Origin: Nothophaeocryptopus gaeumannii
Lineage: Eukaryota > Ascomycota > Dothideomycetes > Mycosphaerellales > Mycosphaerellaceae
Length of the DNA stretch: 64,000 bases
Direction: 5' to 3'
Assembly: GCA_031771865.1 (NCBI GenBank)
Contig: JASISA010000041.1
Location: 868,001 to 932,000 of the forward strand
Shown here: positions 9,464 through 20,401 of the stretch, piece after piece
Layout: every line of letters begins with the position of its first letter
Position numbering within the stretch: the stretch's first letter is position 1
Notes under the pieces: generated by a model
Database searches by the model: none
What the model was told of the DNA's origin: nothing
Seen by the model: only the letters and a program-made list of their open reading frames with translations
Position numbers and translations under genes: made by a program

Positions 9464-12400
9464 TCAGACAAATGCGGGCGTACTCTCCTTCGACGCCATC
9501 TCTCTCGGCGACAGATTCTCCCTCGACTTCCTCTCGTCCAGCCAATTGGTCGCCATCCGCTGACCAGGACTGCAACCCTTTGGAACGTACGCTGGTGAGT
9601 GTCTGCTGGAAGGACGGGCGGCGGACGTGACGAGAGAAGTCTTGTTCTGATCAGTACGCTTGCGACTGGAACCTGTGGCAAGCCACTCAGAGCTCGAGAG
9701 TGCTGGCAGTGGGCTGTCGAAGGGCCGGCTGTTCTCTTGATTGCCACTCGTAAGGCGAGGAGGTGGACCTGCATAGGGACCTGCAGTAATGTTGAACAAA
9801 GTTGTGTCTTCAGTAATTGAATTATCAATATCGTTCTTGCCGTTGTCCACCGTCCGACGACGGATCTCCAACGGGGTCGACTTGCCAGTAGCGTGGTTCC
9901 TGTAGTTGACACGCAGCTCATAATTCGACCGAGGTCTGTTGAAAACATTCTTGGAACGGTTTGTTGCTGCGACAGATGCGGCAGACGGGCAAATGGCGAC
10001 ATTAGTACCTGTATCATTCTGAGCATCAAGCTCGACCGCCTCTGTGGCCCTGCTTGTCTCGAAGGCGCTCTGACTGCGACCAGCTGCGTCTAGCTGACCA
10101 ACGGCGCGCGACCTAGAACTTGCTCGCGACCGCATCACTCCAGCAGAATGGAGTGCAGTGTCAATGCTCGGTTTGCGAGCCATAGCCTCTGAGTGAAGTA
10201 CACGAAGAGCAGGACTGTCCGGTCGTGAGAAGCTTGGCGGAGCTTGGCGCGCGGCCACAATGCTATGTTGACTGGAGTTGCGACTAGGACCCATAGCAGG
10301 ATAGCGATCATTCATGAACGAGGGTTTGCTGCTCGCACGAGATCGTGGTCTGTTTGTATCCCTTCCATCATCAGAGAGCGGAGATATCGAGCCAGGCCTG
10401 AGCCCTCCATTCGAGCCAATGCTTGCCATACTGCGCCTGTGCATGGAGCTGGAATACTTGTAGGCAGTGGACATGCTATTCTTGTGAGCTGCAATAGTGC
10501 CAAAGATGCTTTGCGGGAGCTTAAACTGCCCATCATCGGCTCCAAGGCTGCTGTTCATCTCATCAGACAGCCACTTTCGCCACGCTCCGCTACCATGGCC
10601 GCGGTGGTGCGGTTCAGGAGCTGGCTTCGCAGGTGAGATGCTGTATCTTCTGACCTCATGGCCAGTGATTGTGATCATTGTGCCGTCTTCCTCTTCGGGC
10701 GATAGTGGGCGAGGTGAGAATCCGTCTGTGGCGCGTGAGTAGACACTTGGAGAAATGACATCAATCCTTGTGCCAGTCCGACCGCCTCCCATTTTCGTCG
10801 AATGTGGTAGGTCATTGTTCGGCGTTACCGACTTGATGGATGGTGGAATTGATGACAATTCATAGGGATTTTCTTCAGGCTGATGATGCTGGCGAGAGGG
10901 AGATGGCGAGAACTTATCCAGTGCCGTCTGCCACCTGTTCTTGGCGCGCTCCATCCGACGGCTGAGGGCGTCATGTGTAGGCGTAGGCGCTTTGACAGCC
11001 GGCCTCCGCTTGATTCCTGTCGGTGGTGAGCTGTCTTCGGAGTCGTCCTCGACGTGACGGATGACGGTCGTATCAACGTCGTCGGGGCTCGCTGCAGGGC
11101 TCGTCACCTCGTGGACAGGTGACGGTCGTCCGCTTCTACCATTGATGCTGTAATCATGTCGTTGAGATGGCAGACTCGCTCGGCCGCTTATGGCTGGCAA
11201 TGGCGGTGTATTGAGTTCAGCAGGGCTATTAGGCTCACGAACAGGTTCTGCGGACTTCGAAGAGCGCATTCGCTTCTGAAGAGCATCATACAGTCCATGG
11301 CTGTCCTCCGACGATTTCAATTCGGCTCGACTGGCTCGACGAAGCTTGTTACGGATGGGGTTGCCGAAGAACGAACTTCGCTTTCGGAGGCTTCGAATAC
11401 TGTCACTTCGGTGGAGCTTGGGCGGTTGTGGACTCTTTGAGAATGGGCCGTGGTTCGTGCGAATGCTGGACATGGCTGCAACAGTGGAGTTCGTCCAGCT
11501 GGTGACGCGAGACCTGGCAGAGCTCTCTTTCGAATTGGTCGCCTTGCTTGAAGCACCGGTGCGTGTGTCTGGAACATGCACTGCTCTGGGATCTTCAGCC
11601 GCGATTGTCATGAATGGATCGCCGTAATCCACCGCTGAATTGTCAGTGCCTTCGCTGTGGTCGTAATCCCTGACTGTGAAGTGGAAGTCCTTCGCTTCGA
11701 CTTGTTGCGCCGGGACGCCACTGGGAGCTCTGGAAACCTTGCGAAACACATTTTTCAGACGGCCCTTGAAAGAGCTGGACATGTAGCGTGCTTTGGCGTG
11801 TGATTTTACTTCAGGTGCGAGGACTGCTGGATTTGGTGGTATTGGAGCAGCGTCGCCTTCTTCGGCGTAGTTGAAAGGTGGGAGTGATGTGTTAAAACCG
11901 TTCCCTGTAGCGCGCCGCTTGTTGAAGGTAGGAAACATGAATGATCTCCTCTCGCGAAGACGTTTCTGGTGCGATTCCTCCAGATACCGCTCAGTCGCTA
12001 GGCGTCGAATATTCTCATCAGTTTGTGTCTCTCGAATCGAAGGCCTGGCCGGTCGTGGTGGAGACGGGGATGCAATCGGGGCAGACAGAGTGCCCTCATT
12101 GATCTGCGAGGGGCTGGCGTCTGAGGCGTCTGTAATGTCATTGGACTCAGCTGTAAGGTCTGCGAGTTGAAGGGTCGAATTGCGATCCTTGGCACACTGA
12201 GAATAGCGAGGAGCTGGACTGCCATCTGTGAATTCCGAGAATGTCTTTCGCGCACCAGGTACCAATGACAGAGGTGGAGGGTCGTATGGGGGAAGCACTG
12301 TCTGCGGAGCTGGAGGAATCACGGAGCGTTTGCGGGTGATGACCTTTTCTCCGGTTGCATCAAGCCTGAGCTGGCTAGGCAGGCTTTGTCGATTCGTGGC

Positions 12401-12730
12401 CTGGGAAGCAGTAGACGGCTTCAGCTTCGCTGGGTCGCTCGTCTGATTGAGAGATTTCCGCCTGGCTTCTTCGAAGTGACTTCCTTCGGACTTCCCAGAG
12501 ATCTGGCTTCGGCGTCGGTTATGTCGCGAACGGCTGGCAAGAGAAGTGACTTCATCCGCTTGTTGAGCTCTCTCGTAGGCCTCGACTGCGGCAGCCTCGG
12601 CCTGCTGGCGGGAGGCAGTGGGGTCGGCGGTGATTGATTGTCGGTGAGTGGAGGCCGTGGTGTAGGCAGAAGAGGTCGATTTCGCACGCCGTAAGCGGTC
12701 GCCGGCGTTGCTGTTGGATCTCGAAAGCAT
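9464..12730 (-). CDS. Large Ser/Arg-rich disordered protein, unknown function
   Basis: A single uninterrupted frame of 1,088 residues from the ATG at 12730; an in-frame ATG at 12784 would add 18 residues. The composition is low-complexity: Ser, Arg, Pro and Thr dominate, with many basic-Ser patches resembling phosphorylation sites (RRAKSTSS, RRSFMFP, LRKRSSFF). Short islands look more ordered and may be conserved motifs, such as SSFKGRLKNVFRKVS near residue 330 and GAWRKWLSDEMN near residue 730. I see no catalytic domain, membrane segment or signal peptide. The length, lack of stops and consistent codon use support a real gene. The pattern is common for fungal cytoskeletal, polarity or signalling scaffolds, but that is only an analogy. 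Confidence 0.75.
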   Translation of the reverse strand: MLSRSNSNAGDRLRRAKSTSSAYTTASTHRQSITADPTASRQQAEAAAVEAYERAQQADEVTSLASRSRHNRRRSQISGKSEGSHFEEARRKSLNQTSDPAKLKPSTASQATNRQSLPSQLRLDATGEKVITRKRSVIPPAPQTVLPPYDPPPLSLVPGARKTFSEFTDGSPAPRYSQCAKDRNSTLQLADLTAESNDITDASDASPSQINEGTLSAPIASPSPPRPARPSIRETQTDENIRRLATERYLEESHQKRLRERRSFMFPTFNKRRATGNGFNTSLPPFNYAEEGDAAPIPPNPAVLAPEVKSHAKARYMSSSFKGRLKNVFRKVSRAPSGVPAQQVEAKDFHFTVRDYDHSEGTDNSAVDYGDPFMTIAAEDPRAVHVPDTRTGASSKATNSKESSARSRVTSWTNSTVAAMSSIRTNHGPFSKSPQPPKLHRSDSIRSLRKRSSFFGNPIRNKLRRASRAELKSSEDSHGLYDALQKRMRSSKSAEPVREPNSPAELNTPPLPAISGRASLPSQRHDYSINGRSGRPSPVHEVTSPAASPDDVDTTVIRHVEDDSEDSSPPTGIKRRPAVKAPTPTHDALSRRMERAKNRWQTALDKFSPSPSRQHHQPEENPYELSSIPPSIKSVTPNNDLPHSTKMGGGRTGTRIDVISPSVYSRATDGFSPRPLSPEEEDGTMITITGHEVRRYSISPAKPAPEPHHRGHGSGAWRKWLSDEMNSSLGADDGQFKLPQSIFGTIAAHKNSMSTAYKYSSSMHRRSMASIGSNGGLRPGSISPLSDDGRDTNRPRSRASSKPSFMNDRYPAMGPSRNSSQHSIVAARQAPPSFSRPDSPALRVLHSEAMARKPSIDTALHSAGVMRSRASSRSRAVGQLDAAGRSQSAFETSRATEAVELDAQNDTGTNVAICPSAASVAATNRSKNVFNRPRSNYELRVNYRNHATGKSTPLEIRRRTVDNGKNDIDNSITEDTTLFNITAGPYAGPPPRLTSGNQENSRPFDSPLPALSSSEWLATGSSRKRTDQNKTSLVTSAARPSSRHSPAYVPKGCSPGQRMATNWLDERKSRENLSPREMASKESTPAFV

Positions 12731-13620
12731 GGTCAGCAGCACGGCTAGATGTCCAAGCCAAGCGATCCCATCCAATGGGTCCAAAAATCAAGATTATGTT
12801 GTAAAATACAGCAATGGGGGCTCTCAAGGGCATTGTTGACAGTGAGAGATGGGTATGGAGCAGGACCACTCCCACTGATGCCTACCGTTCAGCTGCGCGA
12901 CTGTGTCAACACTCTGTTGCGCTTGACGCCTGCCATGGCCGTTGAAGCAGTCACGAATGCGTACGCGACGGAGCATCCACCATGTATAGAGAAATGCAGT
13001 TCTCTGCCAATGCCCACGGCTCAAACTCCATCATCTTCCTTTCCTCCGCCCTCGATCGCGCACGCCGCTGTTGAAGCACACTGGAGGGTGTCGCAGCGGC
13101 CTTAGTATTGGCCATATTTCATGCTCTCTCAGGCTCGATGGCGAGGTGTGGTTGTTGAAGAAGGTGTAGTCTGGCCCGTCGCTCGCAACTGCTTCTGCTA
13201 GAACTATTGGATGCTCCTCCCTGTGCGGCTGACAGATCATTCCACCATCATCACGCCCATCTCACCATCCATCATCACTCGCGTCTGACAGAACCCATTT
13301 GCACGAGATTGCGCTGGGCCGACGGGCGCGAGAACGACCTCACCACTCGGCATGGCAGAAAGCATCGCGTCCTTGGCCACTTCGACGCGTGCGACGTGAG
13401 TTTCGCAGACGGGCCTCGGTACTCGGTTTGGCGCAGCTCCCAATGGTACCTCCGCGCCCAATTCATGTCTGTTCATTCGCTAAGGACATGGTGCTCATAC
13501 CATGGCGCAGAGCTAACGACTACACGTTGCGATAAGTTCAACCCTTGTCCTTCAAAGTCAGTTCCTTCAAGTCCCTGTCCAGACACCAGAGACCCCCTCC
13601 CCCGAAAGACTTCAAGAGCA
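12731..13620. other. Divergent intergenic region
   Basis: It separates the minus-strand disordered protein from the plus-strand esterase and so holds both promoters. The frame of the esterase is open upstream to about 13207, but that extension has no conserved content and is most likely 5' untranslated sequence. Confidence 0.5.
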
Positions 13621-14831
13621 ATGGGTCTCCTCAACAGCCAGCCCGGCAAGGCTCTTTGGACGCTGTTTGCCCTGACGTTCAATGCCGCAAGATTGCCGTT
13701 GTGGATGCTGTATTACCTTCCAAAGTCGCTGCGTGCGCACCCAGCATGGTCTTATCGACAAGCGATCTTGGTACAGATCGTGAGGGCCTTCTTATGGAAT
13801 GCGTCCGTTGTTGAGATGAAGACTCCTCTCTCCCTTGAACCCGAAGCAGAGAAGGAGAAGTGGAAAGTCGCATCTCCGGCAGCACCGACAGCATACATCG
13901 GGCCCGCGAACGCAGATCCAGCAATTAAGCCGGAATCTCTGGGAGGTACCTGGTATCCAACTCCCCCTCCGCAGGGTAAGCAGAAAAAGCCCCGAAAGCC
14001 GTCTGATGCCTAGCATATACGCTGACCTTCTATCCTTGCTTTGCAGGCGGACCTTATATGCCCAAGTTCGTGGTGTTGCATTTCCATGGAGGTGCATATG
14101 TGATTGGAGACGGCCGGAAAAAGGATGCTGGGTTCGCTGCAAAGACACTGATTCAAAACACCGACGCCACTCACGTGTATGCTCCTCAGTACCGCCTATC
14201 GTCAAACGCTGGCTGCCAATTCCCGGCCGCTCTTCAGGATGCCATTACTGCTTACGCTTATGTTGTCAATGTCGAGAACGTTGCACCTACCAAGATCATT
14301 CTTTCTGGCGACAGCGCAGGTGCAAACTTGGCTTTGTCACTCACTCGATACTTGACTGAGCACGGTGCCTCCGTTGGCCTTGCCACTCCTCTCGCTACTC
14401 TGCTCTGGTCTCCTTGGGCATCTCCCGCTGGCTCGCTGACATCTGAGAGCTTTGACCGGAGTCCCAACATCGGCACGGACTACATCACGAGCTCATTTGG
14501 CAAGTGGGGTGCAAAGACTTACCACCCCAATCCAAGAAGTGGTCTTACTTTGGATCATCCGTACATCAGCTTCCTCGGCAAGCCGTTCGCAACTCCGGTT
14601 CCCATATATGTGTCCACCGGCGAGTGCGAGGTGCTCTATCACGACGATGTTCAGCTTGCTGATGAGCTGGCTGCCGTTAAGGGAAACAACGTGAAGTTGT
14701 CGATCGAGGAGCATTCTGTGCATGACACCATTCTAACTGGTCAAATTATTGGATTTGAAAAGGAAGCAGTTCAGGCCGCCAAGCGCGCTGGCGAGTGGTT
14801 GCAGAGTCTTGACAAGACGGTAAAGCTCTAG
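13621..14831 (+). CDS. Alpha/beta hydrolase, HSL-type esterase/lipase
   Basis: Two exons (13621-13975 and 14047-14831) give 379 residues; the intron starts GTAAGC and ends TTTGCAG. The oxyanion motif HGGA is at residues 132-135. The nucleophile elbow GDSAGAN is near residue 207. The acid is probably in the segment around GECEVLYHDD, and the catalytic His in EEHSVHDTIL. This order matches the hormone-sensitive lipase (alpha/beta hydrolase_3) family, which hydrolyses small carboxylic esters and xenobiotics. A hydrophobic N-terminal segment (LWTLFALTFNAARLPLWMLYYL) suggests membrane association. The substrate cannot be deduced. Confidence 0.88.
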
Positions 14832-16245
14832 CGGCACTCGGACATGGGCCGCTGAGCAAGCAAAGTGTGAGTCTGACCGGAGCCGATGCATTTGGTTAAC
14901 TTTGTCCTGACATCTTACAGCTGCACGCCTGATCTGCAACTAAGTTGTAGCTAGACCGTATAACCATCCTGGATCGAAGACATTCTCCACTGACAAGTCT
15001 CGCTTGACCGAATCGCGATTTCAATAACACTCTCAGCTTGCACATGGGGTGAGAGGCGTCTCGACTGAGGAGGCTGCTGAGCGCCAAGCGTCGACCGACA
15101 CTGTGGGGAGAAATCCCTAGGTTTCATGATATGCACTTGGAGTTCGGATTTCACTCAGGCCGACGCACTGCTGCCGATATGCAAATGATATTGCTTGAGA
15201 TTTGGGTTGCAGAGATGTGTTGTATCCTGGAGGCAGCCGAAAAACCTTTGCCCGGAATCGCCTGGAAGCAGCCAAGACTGAAGTCGTCTTCAAGTTCAGA
15301 TCTCGGGCCACTCAGGGACCCTACTGCACAGGTGTTCATGCGCATGGCCGCCTGCTGTGTAATCAAAGCGCACGCGACCGTCGTCCATCTGGACATGCAC
15401 ATTGTCCACTACTGCCGCTAAGGCTGCAATCTTGGGCTCGGTGGCAAGACCGATACCACGAACCGTATCCTGCGTCGATCCTTTGCAACACCGTGTTCAA
15501 TACATGGCAGATCATGGGCCATCTTAGGGCTGCACTTTAGATGCCGTGTGTGCATGTGGTGGGGGCTCGTGTGTGGCTGTCATTCTTCTCTCTGGCTCTC
15601 CGCATCCTTCCCGAAGGCTGTGAGCACGTGAGAAGCAGGCTTGGCTGACGAAAGCAGTTAGCGTAACCTTTCGACGCATTCTGATTGGCGCTATGCGAGG
15701 CTATTTCTAACCTTGCGCTTGCAGCTGACGCTCCATAAGCCTTTCGGTTGCAAAGAACCTCACCGACGCCTTGACCGATCTTAACCACCGTTTGCCAAAA
15801 ACTACCATGAGACAATGGGACGCCGATAGCCGAGCGGCTCGTCATCACCTCTTCAAAGCTTCAGCCGTGCAGGAGGAGGCACTGCTAACTATTCATACCA
15901 ACAAGCCAAGAGCCCAGGCCAGAGAGGACGTTTGGCCGCGGAGCAAGGCGTACCAGCAGACTAAGGACAGAACACGCGAGCAGGTTGGTATAAGATCAGG
16001 CTGGTACCATGACGATCTGTCGAACCCATCCAAAACAGCAACAAGCAACAACCAGCCAAGAAAGCCAACAGTTTCCTAACGTTTTCGTTTTTTCCTTTGC
16101 TATTTCCTTGAGCCGCTCGTTAAGGTCTCATATATCCTTCGCTATCTGCACAACTACATCACAGCCTTTCGCTACTCCTGCTCGAACTCCGACGTCCGGT
16201 ACTACAAACTTCGTACACCATCTACAGCAAATACTATCAGCAACA
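14832..16245. other. Long intergenic region with a possible relic
   Basis: No intact gene. A minus-strand stretch between about 15490 and 15290 reads as a protein-like peptide (VDNVHVQMDDGRVRFDY) that ends at a stop but has a stop just upstream, so it may be a leftover 3' exon. The rest holds the promoter of the secreted protein at 16246, with TATAAG at 15989-15994 and a pyrimidine-rich leader after 16070. Confidence 0.4.
15989..15994 (+). promoter_or_regulatory. TATA-like box upstream of the secreted NTF2-like gene
   Basis: TATAAG lies about 250 bp before the ATG and is followed by a T/C-rich tract near 16080-16110. This layout is typical of strongly expressed fungal genes; it would imply a leader of roughly 200 bases. 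Confidence 0.35.
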
Positions 16246-17139
16246 ATGGTTTCCTTCAACTCCATCGCGCTCCTCTCCCTCGCCGCCATCGGTTCCCTTG
16301 CGGCTCCAGCGAAGCGTAATCCCGGCCCTCAATGTCTGACTCAAGAGGCCGCGTCTATTATGGCAGCCAAGTATGGTGAGCTCATTGCCACCTACACCAA
16401 CGAGACCGCCGAGGCCCTCCTCACGCCTGGCTTCACGGACTACTCCGAGTCTGTCAACTCCCTCATCAACTCCTGCCCACAAGGCGACGCCGCCAAGGCC
16501 ATGTCCGTTCCTCTTCTGGCAGCTTCTTTCGACTCTCGGGAGAAGTTCATGGTTGGACAAGGTCAACAACCTGGCATCAACTTCGATCTGCTCAAGTTTT
16601 GGTACTCCTGCAACTCTGTCACCATCCGCTGGGAGACAAACAACACCGCCAACATTACGGATGTCAAGCCTGTCGTTGGTATAATCGTCCTCGAGACCGT
16701 GCCTGCTCCTCAGAGCGAGTGGGGCTTCCAGATCGCTACTGTCTACTCCGAGTTCGACGCTGCTGCTTGGTTGCAGAACCTTCACGCTGCGGGCTTCTGC
16801 GGCGCTGAGGGTGTCCTTACTGGCAGTGTCTCTGCTGGTGGTGCTGCTCCAGCTCCAGCTCCAGTTTCCGGTGCTCCAGGATCTCCATCTCAGGGTGCTC
16901 CTGCCCCGGCTTCCACCACCAGCGCTGGCTCGTGGGCTGCTCCCAGCTCTGCTGCTTGGTCCGCCTCCAGCTCTGCTCCGGCCTGGTCTGCCACTAGCTC
17001 TGCTGCTGCTTGGTCTGCCTCCAGCACTCCTTGCTCATCCTCTACCAGCTCCAGCACTTGGGCTGCGTCAACCGGCAGCTGGTCGAAGTCCGGTACCAAC
17101 TCGACTGTTTACGCGACTCGTCCCAGGCTTATGATCTAA
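16246..17139 (+). CDS. Secreted NTF2-like protein with Ser/Ala/Trp-rich tail
   Basis: An intronless gene of 297 residues. The first 20 residues form a clear signal peptide (MVSFNSIALLSLAAIGSLAA), followed by AKR, a possible Kex2-type processing site. Residues 30-190 resemble the NTF2-like/SnoaL fold of a fungal secreted family: helices with ASIMAAKYGELIATY, then LLTPGFTDYSESVNSLIN, and a strand-rich half with Asn glycosylation sites. From about residue 205 the protein becomes a low-complexity tail of repeated Ala-Trp-Ser-Ala-Ser units, as in cell-wall proteins. I see no GPI signal at the C-terminus. No catalytic residues can be claimed, and the function is unknown. Confidence 0.82.
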   Translation: MVSFNSIALLSLAAIGSLAAPAKRNPGPQCLTQEAASIMAAKYGELIATYTNETAEALLTPGFTDYSESVNSLINSCPQGDAAKAMSVPLLAASFDSREKFMVGQGQQPGINFDLLKFWYSCNSVTIRWETNNTANITDVKPVVGIIVLETVPAPQSEWGFQIATVYSEFDAAAWLQNLHAAGFCGAEGVLTGSVSAGGAAPAPAPVSGAPGSPSQGAPAPASTTSAGSWAAPSSAAWSASSSAPAWSATSSAAAWSASSTPCSSSTSSSTWAASTGSWSKSGTNSTVYATRPRLMI

Positions 17140-17686
17140 AAGAAGGGATGAAAATGTACAGGGAGTCAGTTTGAGGGTTGGGGTACTTTTCACATTCAGC
17201 GCTGGTGTTGGTCGGCTTTTGTTTGCTTGATACCATACGATGCATGGAAACGGACTATTGGTTGAGGCTTGCAGCGACAGCAAGGGATGATTGTTATATC
17301 TAATGGTTTCGTATACTGCATCTGCCTCTTATTTATTGATCTTCTATTGATCTAACACTAAAAATACCTATGACAACGTTGTCTTCTCCAAAGTCTGCCC
17401 CATCATTGTCCTCATTAATCGTCCATCAAAAGCTCGGTCAAGTTCGGCCCGAGCAATCTGCACCTTCCGTGCGACGATTCGCGGAAGAATCCCTCTCCAC
17501 TGCTTCTCCGCTTCCTCCTCACGACATCACTGTTGAAGAACACGAAGTGTGTACAAAAGGCTCAAGCGGCCTTGGAGATCTGAATGAACATGCGTCAGCT
17601 CCACATGACCTCCATAGGTCGCTATCATACCTGCCTTCATACCAGACGCGAGCCTGGATAGACTTTGCTCACACCTCGCCAGCACA
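17140..17686. other. Intergenic stretch before the GH79 gene
   Basis: I see no gene. The part up to about 17350 is AT-richer, as expected for a 3' end, and the remainder is the promoter of the glycosidase. Confidence 0.5.
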
Positions 17687-19404
17687 ATGGCATCGAAAAG
17701 CATCTTGCTCTCTGCATTGGGCATCGCCAATGCTGGGACGGCAGCAGCTCACTGGCCTTCTGCATCTTCCAGTGCCATCAGCCTCAGTATCCCGAGCAAT
17801 GCCGCTGGAGCTTCCATCAAACATGCGCCCTCTTACTCGTCCTTCTCGTTCGAGCCTGCATTCTGGGTAGAGTTCTTCGGCAACGCCAGTAGTCCAAACA
17901 ACTTCACCCTCAATGCAATCTCGACACTTCACGAACATGGTGGAAGGCCCAACATCCGACCTGGTGGCATCACCATGGACTCCATGATCTTTGAAGCGAA
18001 TGCAAGCAATCCCGTACGAACGACTAATCCTAGTGGAGGCGTGTATCGGACGACTGTAGGACCAGCATACTACGAGAGCTGGTCAAATTTCCCCCTAGGC
18101 ACCAGGTTTATCTCGACGTTGAATTTTGGAAACGATAGTCTGGACATTGCTCGAGATATGGCTGTTGCCTCGATCAAGTATCAACCGGATCTGGTAAAGT
18201 ACTTTGAACTTGGCAACGAGCCTACGAATTATGATCCGGACAGGTGGGACAACTCCACTGCGAGCTATGTCAAACAGTGGAAAGAATGGACTGCTGCTAT
18301 CGACACTGCGGTCAAAGCGGACGTTGGCGAAGCCGTGGCGGACCGTTTGACAACAGAGCGCTGGTGGGCTTCTTCCGCGACTACTGATGATACACCGCTC
18401 CATGTCAGGCCGGCCGACATCATTCCTGCAGGAATCGATACTGGAAATCAGGTAGCAGAGTACTCGATACATTCGTACGCGTTTGCTACTTGCGATCCGG
18501 AGCGCGCCGCACTTGCCACGATCGAGAACATTCTCAATCATACCGGGCTGGTCAGGTACGCCGATACAGAGATTTTTCCTTCTGCCAAAGCTGCCTTGGA
18601 CTCTGGTCGACCTTGGATCTTGGAGAATTCAACAGCATCGCGTGTTCTGGTAATCCCAACGTTTCAGACACGTTCGCACAAGCTCTGTGGGAGATTGATA
18701 CGGAGCTCATCTATGCTGTTAGAGATGCTGATGCGTGTTACCTTCACCAAGGCGCGACTCTCGTGTTTCAGAGCAATCAGCAGACAAACACTGCAGGAGA
18801 TGATGGTTCACCAGGCTTCTCCACGTACAGCTTTCTGTACCCGATCACGACATCAAAGCGCGGACCTCAGCGTGTGCTACCAGGATACTCTGGCTTGGTC
18901 TTTCTTGCCGAAGCGTTTGCGACTGATGGCACGCAAGTGCAAGCATTGGATACTCCGAGCTCGCTCAGTGAAGACCACTTCTCGGCGTACGCCTTCTATG
19001 CAAACGATACGCTGAGCAAGTTGGCCTTGATCAACCTCACGCCGTACTACACGAACTCAACTGAAGACTTCACCGCCCAATTCAATGTATTTGCCGGGCA
19101 GAATTCATACGGTCGGTTCGGTGGCCGACGCCAAGCCTGGGTAAAGCGGTTGACCGCGCCGTATGTCAATGAGAAGGATACGGACAAGGTCACATGGGCG
19201 CGCCAGTCATTCAAAGAGGCCACTGCAAGCGGCGAAGTGAGTATTGAGCAAGTCGGCCTGGACGGTGTTGTTCGTGTCAGAGGCAGTGAGGCCGTGCTTG
19301 TCTTCTACGACGCTGAGGAAGTTTACGGACTGCAGCAGGGCGTAAATGGTCACTCCGCAGGCTGGGGTACTTTCGGCAACTGGAGGCCGTGGTCACACGA
19401 ATAG
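17687..19404 (+). pseudogene. GH79 beta-glucuronidase/heparanase-like glycosidase with a frameshift
   Basis: The encoded enzyme would be a secreted glycoside hydrolase family 79 member of about 570 residues, acting on glucuronosyl or related residues of extracellular glycans. Frame 2 runs from a signal peptide-like start through YFELGNEPTNYDPDRW, with the acid/base Glu at residue 178 in GNEP, to about 18622. Frame 1 then continues from GEFNS, the nucleophile region, through a beta-rich C-terminal domain to the stop at 19404. Reading across requires one base that is absent at the TTGGAGAA site (18620-18627). No splice sites at the break explain the shift. It is either a recent pseudogene or a one-base sequence error; both halves otherwise look fully conserved. 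Confidence 0.8.
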
Positions 19405-19963
19405 TAGTAGTAAGGCTGACCTCAGGTTACGTTGCCGTTACGTCGCTCCGTATTTCTTGCATAAACAGGATCTTGGCACTAGATCCTGCCGCTCATGCAC
19501 TGCCTCCTCCTTCCTCTTTAGGCAATGCGGTTGGTTTTCTTGGCATTTCAAACAGCTTTTCCATTGACACGAGTGACTGACTGAATAGCACTTTCCACGA
19601 CTCACGCCATGGGGAGCAATGCGAAGAGGAAGCACTTCTTTGATATCAAGTCTTGCTTCTTGAAAAGGTAGTACGGACTGTGGGGCCTGTACTATTCTGT
19701 GTGCGGCTGAAGGATTACCACCAACCGGTGCCACTGCTGCGGCCGGCTGCGGCGCATACTATACACTGCGACACACGGGCTTCGCGAACACCAAACATAT
19801 ACCTTTGTCAGTCTCAAAGCCTGCTCAATACTACTATCACGCAAGTTTCACAGACCGTTACTGGTCGTCCATTCACTTCAATCACTCGCTCGACGACCAC
19901 GCCAAGACTGAAAGTACAGTACTCTCCAGCGTTCAAGCGATCAAGAAAATACAATCCACAAGC
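19405..19963. other. Intergenic stretch
   Basis: No gene recognised. The frame of the following small membrane protein is open upstream to about 19805, but the extension has no ATG before 19964 and lacks recognisable features. Confidence 0.45.
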
Positions 19964-20401
19964 ATGTCATTCGAACTACCTTACTCGATACCTGAATGGA
20001 AGCATCCCGACAGAGACCTAGCCAAACGAGACTTCAATGATAACAACGACTACAACAACGGTTTTGAAACGTGGCGGATAATTGTCATCGTCATCGCCTT
20101 CATTTCCATCCTCATCTCAATCTTCTCATCACTCTACGTCTATCGATCTCGAAGTCGAATGCAACAAAGAAGAAAAGCGATCGGCTGTCATTGCTACGAT
20201 GATCTGAGTCCCTGTTGCACACCTTGGTGGTACTGGTACGCGAAGACTTGTACCTGTGAGAGGATAGTTGTGGTACCGAGAGATCTGAATGGACAGGGGT
20301 ATGAGTCGAATGCGCCACCGACATATCAACAGGCGCAGAACGATGCACCGATCAAGCCAGAGGGTATTTATACGAGTCATGTTGTTAGGGAGACGGTTTA
20401 G
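19964..20401 (+). CDS. Small single-pass membrane protein with PPxY motif
   Basis: This encodes 145 residues. There is a short polar N-terminal part, one strongly hydrophobic segment (about residues 38-60), then a basic stop-transfer patch (YRSRSRMQQRRK). A Cys- and aromatic-rich stretch follows (CHCYDD, PCCTPWWYWY, CTCER). Near the end, PPTY at residues 118-121 is a PPxY motif, the docking site for WW domains such as those of Rsp5/Nedd4 ubiquitin ligases and their adaptors. In yeast, small PPxY membrane proteins (Bsd2, Ear1, Tre1 types) act as such adaptors; assignment here is only by analogy. I do not recognise a named family. Confidence 0.65.
   Translation: MSFELPYSIPEWKHPDRDLAKRDFNDNNDYNNGFETWRIIVIVIAFISILISIFSSLYVYRSRSRMQQRRKAIGCHCYDDLSPCCTPWWYWYAKTCTCERIVVVPRDLNGQGYESNAPPTYQQAQNDAPIKPEGIYTSHVVRETV

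Noticed and set aside
9391..10029. Minus-strand frame overlapping the disordered protein
   Set aside because: Lies in another frame of the same strand inside a long real gene; composition reflects the Ser/Arg-rich codons.
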